Assembly: GCA_030524175.1 (NCBI GenBank)
Contig: JAUNHC010000036.1
Coordinates: 1-56,265, forward strand
From: Eubacteriales bacterium
Lineage (GTDB): Bacteria > Bacillota > Clostridia > Lachnospirales > Lachnospiraceae
Length of the DNA stretch: 56,265 nt
Direction of reading: 5' to 3'
Below the pieces are notes generated by a model. That model was not told the DNA's origin. It ran no database searches and saw only the letters and a list, made by a program, of their open reading frames with translations. A program made the position numbers and the translations under genes. Within the stretch, counting starts at the first letter, position 1. Every line of letters begins with the position of its first letter. Below, piece after piece: positions 49,424 through 56,265 of this stretch.

Positions 49424-50194
49424 ATGGCAGAAAAAATGAAAAGACCAGGCGGAGAACTGGCAAGCAGACCGCTGCATTTTATTTGGATCGTGGACTGCTC
49501 CGGCTCTATGTTCGGGGAAAAGATCGGTACTGTGAATCACGCAATTCAGTCAGTGATTCCGGAAATGGCAGATGCGGCAGCCAATAATCCCAATGCGCAG
49601 CTTCTGGTGCGTACATTACAGTTTTCTTCAGGAGCCTCCTGGGTGACTGCAAACCCTGTACCGGTAGAAGATTTTGCATGGGATGATCTGGAGGCCTGCG
49701 GTGTGACGGATTTGGGACAAGCATTTGAATTACTGGCTGCCCAGCTTACCATTCCGCCTATGTCGGAGCGGGCGCTGCCGCCGGTATTGGTGCTGTTGTC
49801 AGACGGACAGCCTACAGACGAATATAAAAAATCCCTGGATAAACTGCTGCATCTTCCCTGGGGCAAAAAAGCAGTGAGGATCGCCATTTCTATCGGACAG
49901 GATGCAGATGACAATGTGCTGGCTGAGTTTACCGGGAATCGTGAGCTGGTGCTCCAGGCGAACAATGCAGCCATGCTGACCCGTATGATCAAGTGGGCTT
50001 CTACGGCAGCCTCTGCCGTGTCTGCCCCTGCCAGCCGTGTCATGGGGGATAAAATGCCGGCGGAGGAGGTCTTCCTTCTGCCTGGTATTGTGGATGAGCA
50101 GCCTCCTTCTGCCGGCGGAGGCAATGGCCCTCTGGTTTTGGATATGAACAATATTCCTGACACTGACGATGTGAGCGAAGATGATGTGTGGTAG
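49424..50194 (+). CDS. TerY-like vWA domain protein
   Basis: A 256-residue vWA protein. The metal-ion adhesion site is complete: DCSGSM (near 25), Thr in GVTDLG (near 99) and Asp in LLSDGQPTD (near 128). The C-terminal 50 residues are low complexity (Ser/Ala/Pro then acidic). ATG 49424 follows GGAGGGAG, 16 bp after the kinase gene. TerY proteins with this plan pair with a kinase and a PP2C phosphatase in predicted stress or phage-response modules. Confidence 0.85.
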   Translation: MAEKMKRPGGELASRPLHFIWIVDCSGSMFGEKIGTVNHAIQSVIPEMADAAANNPNAQLLVRTLQFSSGASWVTANPVPVEDFAWDDLEACGVTDLGQAFELLAAQLTIPPMSERALPPVLVLLSDGQPTDEYKKSLDKLLHLPWGKKAVRIAISIGQDADDNVLAEFTGNRELVLQANNAAMLTRMIKWASTAASAVSAPASRVMGDKMPAEEVFLLPGIVDEQPPSAGGGNGPLVLDMNNIPDTDDVSEDDVW

Positions 50195-50208
50195 AGGAGG
50201 TGCCGTCT

Positions 50209-51024
50209 GTGAATCGTGAGATTTATGGGGAAAGTGTGCGGGGTGCCTCTCATATCCGCAATGATGTTGTCTGCCAGGACAGCAGGAAGGTGGAAATTGT
50301 GGGAGACATCGCCCTCATTGCGGTGGCAGACGGTCATGGCAGTGCCTCCTGTCCCTACAGCAAGACGGGATCTGTGATCGCCGCAAATGTATTTTGCCGG
50401 GTGATGCATGAGTTTGCAGAAAATTTTGCTGACCATATGGAGGTTCTGCTGACTTATTTAAACCGTGAGGGTGAATTAAAGGTGGCACAGGCAATTGATG
50501 CTGAATGGAAACGCAGAGTATGGAAAGTCCACACGGAGAACAAGAGGGAAAAACCGTTGAACGAAGACGGGGAGGTGGATAAGCAGCAGGTTTATAAGCA
50601 GTATGGGACAACTTTGTTAGGGCTTATGATCACGCCTGCGTTTATTTTTGCCTTTCAGCTGGGGGACGGGGATATCATATATGTGGACAGTGCCGGAGTA
50701 CAGCCGGTGATCGAGGGGGATAAGATTCTCGGGACTGAAACACATTCCCTGTGTAAAGGGGATGCGTGGAGAAACGCCTTAACTATGATACGGATGAGGG
50801 AGATTACCGGGAGTTTGCCCCATCTTTATTTCATCTCAACGGACGGTTTTGCCAACAGTTATCCTTCCCAGGAGGAGTTTCTAAAGACCTGCCGTGACTA
50901 TTTTGCGCTGATCCGGGAGCATGGTTTTGAGGTGATACCTGAGAACCTGAAGAACTGGCTCACGGAAACAAGTGCCCTTGGATGCGGTGATGATATTACA
51001 GCAGTGCTGGCATATTTTTATTGA
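50209..51024 (+). CDS. PP2C-type serine/threonine phosphatase
   Basis: A 271-residue PP2C enzyme with the family motifs in order: VADGHGSASCP (near 42), GTTLLGLMITP near 138, LGDGDIIYVDSAG near 157, ISTDGFANSY near 207 and GDDITAVLAYFY at the end. These acids bind the two metals. GTG 50209 is chosen because AGAGGAGG lies eight bases upstream; it follows the vWA stop by 14 bp. It should reverse phosphorylation made by the neighbouring kinase. Confidence 0.87.
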   Translation: MNREIYGESVRGASHIRNDVVCQDSRKVEIVGDIALIAVADGHGSASCPYSKTGSVIAANVFCRVMHEFAENFADHMEVLLTYLNREGELKVAQAIDAEWKRRVWKVHTENKREKPLNEDGEVDKQQVYKQYGTTLLGLMITPAFIFAFQLGDGDIIYVDSAGVQPVIEGDKILGTETHSLCKGDAWRNALTMIRMREITGSLPHLYFISTDGFANSYPSQEEFLKTCRDYFALIREHGFEVIPENLKNWLTETSALGCGDDITAVLAYFY

Positions 51025-51083
51025 AAACAGGGAGTTGAAATGAATTTCCCCCCTTTGATCGGGAAGGTACGGAGAAGCACATC

Positions 51084-51755
51084 ATGAATCGGATATTGAT
51101 CGTAGAAGATGATAAGAACTTAAACAATGGGATAAAGCTGGCGTTAGGAAAAGAATATTACTGTATGCAGGCATTTACGCTGCATTCAGCGAGAGATATA
51201 CTAAAGGAACAGAACTTTGATCTGCTCTTGCTTGATGTGAATTTTCCCGATGGCGACGGCGTGGAATTTCTGACAGAATTCCGGAAAACCAACAATACGC
51301 CTGTTATTTTACTTACTGCTAATAAAATGGAGATGGATATTGTCACAGGACTGGAATCAGGGGCAAATGATTATATCACAAAGCCTTTCAGCTTAATGGT
51401 CCTCAGGGCAAGAGTAGGAGTCCAGCTGCGGGGAGAGAGGCTGTCAGATGAGAAAGTCAGGTGCGGTGATTTTTACTTTGATTTTGAAAAAATGGAGTTT
51501 ATGAATGGAAGCCATATTATTGAGTTAAGCAAAACAGAGCAAAAATTACTGCGCTGTCTTCTTAGGAATAAAGGGAAGAATGTGTGCCGAAGCCAGCTCA
51601 TAGACGAAGTATGGCAGGGAGATACGGAATTTGTGGATGAACATGCCCTTACTGTTGCTGTGAACCGTCTGAGAACTAAGCTGGGTGACAATCAGTCTGA
51701 TCCCCAATATATAAAAACAATATATGGAATTGGGTACTCTTGGGTAAAACTTTAG
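51084..51755 (+). CDS. OmpR-family response regulator
   Basis: A 223-residue regulator: receiver (VEDD pocket, LLLLDVNFPDGDG with phospho-Asp, ITKPFS Lys) and winged-helix DNA-binding domain (LSKTEQKLLRCLLRNKGKNV, VDEHALTVAVNRLRTKLGD, IKTIYGIGYSW). It is followed 16 bp later by its kinase and then by an ABC exporter, the common arrangement for antimicrobial-peptide response systems. A 59-bp gap from the phosphatase gene leaves operon membership open. Confidence 0.9.
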   Translation: MNRILIVEDDKNLNNGIKLALGKEYYCMQAFTLHSARDILKEQNFDLLLLDVNFPDGDGVEFLTEFRKTNNTPVILLTANKMEMDIVTGLESGANDYITKPFSLMVLRARVGVQLRGERLSDEKVRCGDFYFDFEKMEFMNGSHIIELSKTEQKLLRCLLRNKGKNVCRSQLIDEVWQGDTEFVDEHALTVAVNRLRTKLGDNQSDPQYIKTIYGIGYSWVKL

Positions 51756-51771
51756 AAATTGGTGACAGGAT

Positions 51772-52719
51772 ATGAATCAGAACCTTCCGGTTATGGCATT
51801 GACAGCTGCCGTAATAATTCTTACCGTAATAAGTGTCTGTACGATTGTATATTTTGTGAAGAGAGAACAGGGAGTCTACGACAGGATACAAAAAATGCTG
51901 GACGATGCTGTTGACGGGAAATTTCATGAGGAACATATGGATGAATCAAAGATATCAGCCGTAGAAAATAATATGTGGCGTTATCTCAGCGACAATGAAA
52001 TGTACCGTAAGAAACTGTTTGCTGAAAGGGACAGGATTCAGGCATTGATATCGGATATTTCTCATCAGGCAGTCACTCCCATCTCAAATATTACATTATA
52101 TTCACAGCTGCTTGAAGAATGGCTGGTTTCCCAGGGGAGCAGTTATACCCAGGATGTGTGTGATGAAATCACTGCGATCAGGGAGCAGGTGGATAAGCTG
52201 GATTTTCTCATAGAGTCTCTTGTAAAATTATCAAGGATGGAAACCGGAATTATCAATGTGAAGGTAAAAAAGCAGAAGATCCAGCCCATACTGTCAGCAG
52301 TACAGAACCAGTTTTCCCCAAAAGCCGCCCAAAAGGGAATCGTACTGAAGGTGGTGTGCACAGAGGAATCAGCAGTGTTTGACTTGAAATGGACAATAGA
52401 GGCTTTGGCTAATATTGTTGACAATGGAATTAAATACAGTCCTGACGGAGGAGAAGTTTTTGTAAAAGTAGAACCTTATATTTTTTTTGTCAGGATAGAT
52501 GTGGAGGATCATGGGCTTGGGATTCCTGAGGAGGAGCAGGCCAATATATTTACCAGATTTTACCGCTCTTCTGGTGTGAGTGACAAACCGGGGCTGGGAA
52601 TTGGATTATACATTGCCAGAGAAGTGATAAAAGCCCAAAATGGTTATATCAAGGTAACTTCCAAAAACGGAGAAGGCAGTACCTTTTCTCTTTTTCTGCC
52701 AAAAGAGGAGATTTCGTAA
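51772..52719 (+). CDS. Histidine kinase with one membrane helix
   Basis: A 315-residue kinase. One clear helix (about 5-29), a HAMP-like linker, H-box ISDISHQAVTPISNI (near 98), and the catalytic domain with NIVDNGIKYSPDGG, DHGLGIPEEEQANIFTRFYR and GLGIGLYIAREV. There is no extracellular domain, so, as in BceS-type kinases, the partner ABC transporter may pass the signal. Its last codons and stop lie inside a long palindrome (52711-52750). Confidence 0.87.
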   Translation: MNQNLPVMALTAAVIILTVISVCTIVYFVKREQGVYDRIQKMLDDAVDGKFHEEHMDESKISAVENNMWRYLSDNEMYRKKLFAERDRIQALISDISHQAVTPISNITLYSQLLEEWLVSQGSSYTQDVCDEITAIREQVDKLDFLIESLVKLSRMETGIINVKVKKQKIQPILSAVQNQFSPKAAQKGIVLKVVCTEESAVFDLKWTIEALANIVDNGIKYSPDGGEVFVKVEPYIFFVRIDVEDHGLGIPEEEQANIFTRFYRSSGVSDKPGLGIGLYIAREVIKAQNGYIKVTSKNGEGSTFSLFLPKEEIS

Positions 52720-52750
52720 CAGTTCAGGCTTGCCTGAACTGTTACGAAAT
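52711..52750. repeat. 40-bp perfect palindrome across the kinase stop codon
   Basis: Arms ATTTCGTAACAGTTCAGGC (52711-52729) and its exact inverse (52732-52750) are separated only by TT. The first arm contains the last codons and TAA of the kinase gene. No T-run follows, so it is not a usual terminator. It may be a repeat element whose insertion now ends the reading frame, or an RNA stem that separates expression of kinase and exporter. Confidence 0.85.
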
Positions 52751-52880
52751 GTCTCAGAAGTGAGAGATTGTGGAGACTGGTTTGAGATATTGATATGTTA
52801 TAGTCTGTATATAGTCATACAGGCTATTTTTAATGTTTTTATTGCTGGGAAAGCTGCTTTGTTTACAGGAGGAAAGGCTT

Positions 52881-53552
52881 ATGTTTATTTTGGAGACAAG
52901 GGGATTGAAAAAAGTGTATGGAGAAGGGGAGGCGCAGGTACATGCCCTTGACGGAATTGATCTTGCAGTGGAAAAAGGAGAATTTACTGCCATTGTAGGT
53001 ACATCGGGGAGTGGGAAATCTACATTACTGAATATGATTGGCGGACTGGATGTTCCAACCAGCGGAGAAATTATTGTGGACAATAAAGATATTCAGAAAT
53101 TGACGGAGGATGAGCTGACTATTTTCCGCCGGAGAAAGATCGGATTTATTTTCCAGCAGTATAATCTCATTCCAATGCTGAGTGTGTGGGAAAACATCAT
53201 ACTTCCTCTGAAATTGGATGGGAAGAGGGTAGACAAGGCATACATCAAAGAAATCACAGAAATTCTGGGACTGGATAAAAAAATAGATACCATTCCGGAT
53301 AAACTGTCCGGGGGACAGCAGCAGCGGGTGGCAATTGCCAGGGCATTGGCCGCAAAACCGGCTGTTATTCTGGCTGATGAGCCAACAGGGAATCTGGACA
53401 GCAGGACCAGCCAGGATGTCATGGGATTGTTAAAGATAACAAGTGCCAGGTACCGCCAGACCGTAATGATGATAACTCACAATGAGGAAATTGCCCAGCT
53501 TGCGGACCGGATTTTGCGCATAGAAGATGGAAAAATCGTAAAAGGCAGGTGA
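52881..53552 (+). CDS. ABC exporter ATPase (LolD/MacB/Bce type)
   Basis: A 223-residue ATPase: Walker [10 protein letters not shown] (near 38), Q-loop [12 protein letters not shown], signature [15 protein letters not shown], Walker [13 protein letters not shown] and H-loop [10 protein letters not shown]. The EPTGNLD wording is typical for partners of FtsX-type permeases. ATG 52881 follows AGGAGG; a longer frame from 52833 has no site. It precedes the permease by 7 bp. Confidence 0.92.
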   Translation: MFILETRGLKKVYGEGEAQVHALDGIDLAVEKGEFTAIVGTSGSGKSTLLNMIGGLDVPTSGEIIVDNKDIQKLTEDELTIFRRRKIGFIFQQYNLIPMLSVWENIILPLKLDGKRVDKAYIKEITEILGLDKKIDTIPDKLSGGQQQRVAIARALAAKPAVILADEPTGNLDSRTSQDVMGLLKITSARYRQTVMMITHNEEIAQLADRILRIEDGKIVKGR

Positions 53553-53559
53553 CGGAATC

Positions 53560-56130
53560 ATGAAAGACAGGTATGACAAAGAAATATGTTTACACAGACG
53601 ATTTATCAGAAGCTATAAGAAGAATACAATAGCTATTTTCCTTAGCTTTCTATTGACCTTCATACTTTTGACAGCTATGCTGGTGCTGCTTCATACAAAC
53701 CACAGAATTGCCAATATCCAGGACAAAAGGTTTCTCACTCCCTCTGACTGCAGTATAGAAGAACTGTCAAGGGAACAGGCAGATCATCTGAAAAAGGATA
53801 CTGCAATTGAATATACAGGTGTGGAACAGGAAGGGCGGTATATTTATGAGAGGAATAATCAGACTCTGTTTCTTTCCAAAGGCGACGATACAGCCATTAC
53901 AATGATGTCGAAAGTAATGGAGGGAAGACTGCCAAAACAGGAAGGTGAGGTGGCAGCAGAGAGATGGGTTCTTCTCAACCTTGGGATAGAGCCTGTGATC
54001 GGTCAGAAATTTGTAACAAGAGATTTTGATACAAAAGAGGAGAAAGAATTTAAGCTGGTTGGAATTTTGTCTGATATGTTCGGCAATAAGAAATACGGGA
54101 CGATCAATCTTTACTCTGCTCTGGACAAGGAGACGGAGGATAAATATATTGCCTATATCCGTCTTAAAGATAATGTTGATTACCATGAAAAAATGGAAAG
54201 CCTCATTTCAGAATTAGGAATCAATGCCAGCCAGATAAAGATTTGTCCTGCCAGGGAAGATTTCAGTGATTTATACAGAACAGATGTGAAAGTGATCTGT
54301 GTTCTGCTGCTTATCTGTATGGTTGTATTTTATGGGATATACCGAATAGCATCAATGACAAGGGAAAAGCAATACGGTATTCTCAGAGCAGTGGGCATGA
54401 CGAAGAAGCAGCTTCAGAAGACTATTTTGCTGGAGTTATACGAAATTTACATTGTCAGTGCGCCGGTTGGAGTTGGAGTGGGATTATTGCTGTCTCATTT
54501 TATAATGCATGTCTCCGGCGACAAAGATACGGAAATCTATCTGTACGGTGAAAAGGTGAAGTTCGTGCCTGTGATACCCGGATGGCAGATCCTTGGGTGC
54601 GCTGCAATTGTAGCTGTTCTCATTGGAATTGTGGGTTACCTGGCTGGAAGAAAGGTGCTGCGTGCATCTGTTACTGAGACAATATCCGGTACTTTTTCCG
54701 GCAGGAGGGAACAAAACAGCAGATTTGGAATCGGACAATGCAGGAGCAAAACCGGCACTCTGTTTCATATGGGCTGTAAATATATTTTCAGGGATATAAA
54801 AACAAGCTGTTTTGTTATCCTTACTGTATGTTTGGGAGTGACTTTGTTTACCGGTCTTGTATACAGGGCACAGCTTCTGAAAGTGTACCGCGAAGATACG
54901 AAGGAAATGTGGTATCTCAATGGGCAGTATGCCATGAATATGCAGAATTTCAGAGCTGTTGATGAGGGGATTTCCAGACAGAGTGCGGAAGAGGTTCAAA
55001 AGGTAGATACGGTTGCCACTGTTAAGACCGCAGCGGGTCTGCCTGTCCGTGTCATAGATGAGGATGGAATTAAAAGAAATGATGCTTATTATGATGATTT
55101 AAATGACAAATTGAAAGAATTTTATGGATATACCAATGTGGGCAACGATGGTACAAACCAGATTTATAAATCCGTCCTGTATGGATATAATAAAATTGCT
55201 TTGGAAGAACTGAAGAAGTATTTGATCTCAGGGGACTATGATCCTGGCAATATCCGGGATGATGAAATTATTCTGTCGGTTCTGCGCATGGACGATACAA
55301 AGGAAAATGAATTACCAGGTTCTTTTAAGGAAGGCACACCCCTGATGGAATATAAGGCAGGAGACAAGATCCAAATAAAGTACAGGGCAGATTTCAAAAC
55401 AGATTCTATGGATTACGATGAGCTGACAGACACAGATAGTGAGTATATATATAAAACCTACAAAATTGCTGCCATTGTTTCCTTTCCGTATATGTTTGAC
55501 TGTAACAGGACAGTATACCCACTGATGATCACCAGTGACAGGCAGATTCAGGAGATGGTACCTGACAGTCATATACAATGTATGTATGTGGACGGAATGG
55601 AGAACATGTCCTTATCACAGCAGATGGATCTGGAACATAAGCTTATTAAAATATGCAACCAGAATAATAATGTATCTACACGCAGTCTCATTGAAGAGAT
55701 CAATGAAAATGAAATGTTTTACCGTAAACAGATGGTTTATATACAAGGGATCGCCATTGTTGCTTTTATCTTGGTTATGATCAATATGGTCAATAATCTC
55801 AGATACCGGATGCAGACAAGAACAAGAGAAATAAGTATGCTTCGGGCGATCGGAATGAGTGTGGCAATGACAAAAAGAATGCTTTTATTTGAAAATACAG
55901 TTCTGGGTGCCGCCGCAGTCTTCACTGCATTTCTCATATCCCAGCCTGTTCTAAGGTATTTGTACCAGATATCTGATATGAAGGCCTTCGGACATACCTT
56001 TCAGTATACCTATGGATTATTCGGGGCTGTATCTGCTGCGGCATTGGGGATATGTATTCTGCTGTCCTTTGGCATACTGAAATCCTGGAAGACAAAAAGG
56101 ATCATTGAGGGGATGGGGAATTTGGAATAG
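53560..56130 (+). CDS. FtsX-family ABC permease
   Basis: An 856-residue permease with a first helix (about 23-45), an extracellular domain (about 46-245), three helices with the FtsX core (about 250-375: SMTREKQYGILRAVGMTKKQ), a second helix and larger extracellular domain (about 430-715), and a second FtsX core (about 720-850: QTRTREISMLRAIGMSVAMT). With the ATPase it would form an exporter or mechanotransmission complex, probably for peptides or lipids at the envelope, controlled by the upstream two-component system. The length is intact. Confidence 0.87.
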   Translation: MKDRYDKEICLHRRFIRSYKKNTIAIFLSFLLTFILLTAMLVLLHTNHRIANIQDKRFLTPSDCSIEELSREQADHLKKDTAIEYTGVEQEGRYIYERNNQTLFLSKGDDTAITMMSKVMEGRLPKQEGEVAAERWVLLNLGIEPVIGQKFVTRDFDTKEEKEFKLVGILSDMFGNKKYGTINLYSALDKETEDKYIAYIRLKDNVDYHEKMESLISELGINASQIKICPAREDFSDLYRTDVKVICVLLLICMVVFYGIYRIASMTREKQYGILRAVGMTKKQLQKTILLELYEIYIVSAPVGVGVGLLLSHFIMHVSGDKDTEIYLYGEKVKFVPVIPGWQILGCAAIVAVLIGIVGYLAGRKVLRASVTETISGTFSGRREQNSRFGIGQCRSKTGTLFHMGCKYIFRDIKTSCFVILTVCLGVTLFTGLVYRAQLLKVYREDTKEMWYLNGQYAMNMQNFRAVDEGISRQSAEEVQKVDTVATVKTAAGLPVRVIDEDGIKRNDAYYDDLNDKLKEFYGYTNVGNDGTNQIYKSVLYGYNKIALEELKKYLISGDYDPGNIRDDEIILSVLRMDDTKENELPGSFKEGTPLMEYKAGDKIQIKYRADFKTDSMDYDELTDTDSEYIYKTYKIAAIVSFPYMFDCNRTVYPLMITSDRQIQEMVPDSHIQCMYVDGMENMSLSQQMDLEHKLIKICNQNNNVSTRSLIEEINENEMFYRKQMVYIQGIAIVAFILVMINMVNNLRYRMQTRTREISMLRAIGMSVAMTKRMLLFENTVLGAAAVFTAFLISQPVLRYLYQISDMKAFGHTFQYTYGLFGAVSAAALGICILLSFGILKSWKTKRIIEGMGNLE

Positions 56131-56175
56131 TGTAAGTACAATTCATACAGGTGAATGGCGACCTTAAATTTACAC

Positions 56176-56204
56176 TTGACAAATTGCAGGAGAAGGTGTA
56201 GCTT
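56176..56204 (+). promoter_or_regulatory. Possible promoter for a gene beyond the window
   Basis: TTGACA (56176-56181) is perfect; with 17 bp the -10 reads TAGCTT, and TTATAA three bases on is an alternative. MerR-type promoters have similar long spacers. The rest of 56131-56265 shows no start of a gene. Confidence 0.35.
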
Positions 56205-56265
56205 ATAAACCCTGTCTTTAAGAGTTGAATAGAAAAAATGGTGCTAAGCCTCAGTTTAAAACCTG

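Noticed and set aside
46899-51024. Full tellurite-resistance locus
   Set aside because: Only the kinase, vWA and PP2C genes are present; no TerD-, TerC- or TerB-like protein is encoded in the window.
1-56265. tRNA, rRNA, prophage or transposase genes
   Set aside because: No cloverleaf, rRNA core, phage structural gene or transposase motif was recognised on either strand.

Overview
The window looks like a chromosomal stretch from a gut-type Lachnospiraceae or related Clostridia bacterium. The base composition is moderate, Shine-Dalgarno sites are strong AGGAGG types, and there are many AraC-type regulators, YesN/LytS-like two-component systems, CUT2 sugar ABC transporters and a corrinoid methyltransferase. 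The genus cannot be fixed from the sequence alone. I see no rRNA, tRNA, CRISPR array, prophage or transposase gene.

Layout: (1) 1-3600, the tail of an unknown gene, a decayed sugar-ABC ATPase remnant, then an iron-siderophore ABC operon (two permeases, ATPase, and a binding protein that ends near 4650) behind palindromic operators. (2) 4770-9210, a ROK-type repressor translationally coupled to an MFS transporter, then a secreted tannase-like esterase. (3) 9225-12255, an AraC regulator with a DUF3783 protein, divergent from an arabinose/fucose-isomerase-like enzyme. (4) 12624-22700, a rhamnose-type uptake locus: a very large sensor kinase fused to a complete cupin-AraC regulator, its response regulator, a divergent CUT2 ABC transporter and L-rhamnose mutarotase, with repeat-rich spacers. 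(5) 23048-26501, a toxin-antitoxin locus (frameshifted MqsR-like toxin, intact Panacea antitoxin) and two AraC regulators.

(6) 27010-29829, a single polypeptide carrying all three parts of a corrinoid methyltransferase system. (7) 29916-33786, a small alarmone synthetase, an ECF sigma/anti-sigma pair with a Cys/His-rich secreted protein, a metallo-beta-lactamase-fold enzyme, and a regulator fusing an HTH to a superoxide-reductase-like iron domain. (8) 34065-46704, a second sugar operon (isomerase, CUT2 transporter, zinc dehydrogenase, DUF4432 epimerase-like protein) followed by a response regulator, a histidine kinase without a sensor domain, and a protein shaped like a double sugar ABC ATPase that has lost every ATP-handling motif. 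(9) 46899-51024, two related unknown proteins and a kinase, vWA and PP2C trio resembling TerY-P signalling modules. (10) 51084-56130, an OmpR-type two-component system with an FtsX-type ABC exporter.

The sugar loci share one plan: transporter plus catabolic enzymes plus an AraC-type two-component system, with direct repeats about 20 bp apart in front of both transporter operons. The most unusual items are the pseudo-ATPase coupled to a sensorless kinase, the kinase-AraC fusion, the HTH-superoxide-reductase-like regulator, the His-rich sigma/anti-sigma operon, the kinase/vWA/PP2C module with its two unknown partners, and the three-in-one methyltransferase. All functions are inferred by reading the sequence; no database search was run.
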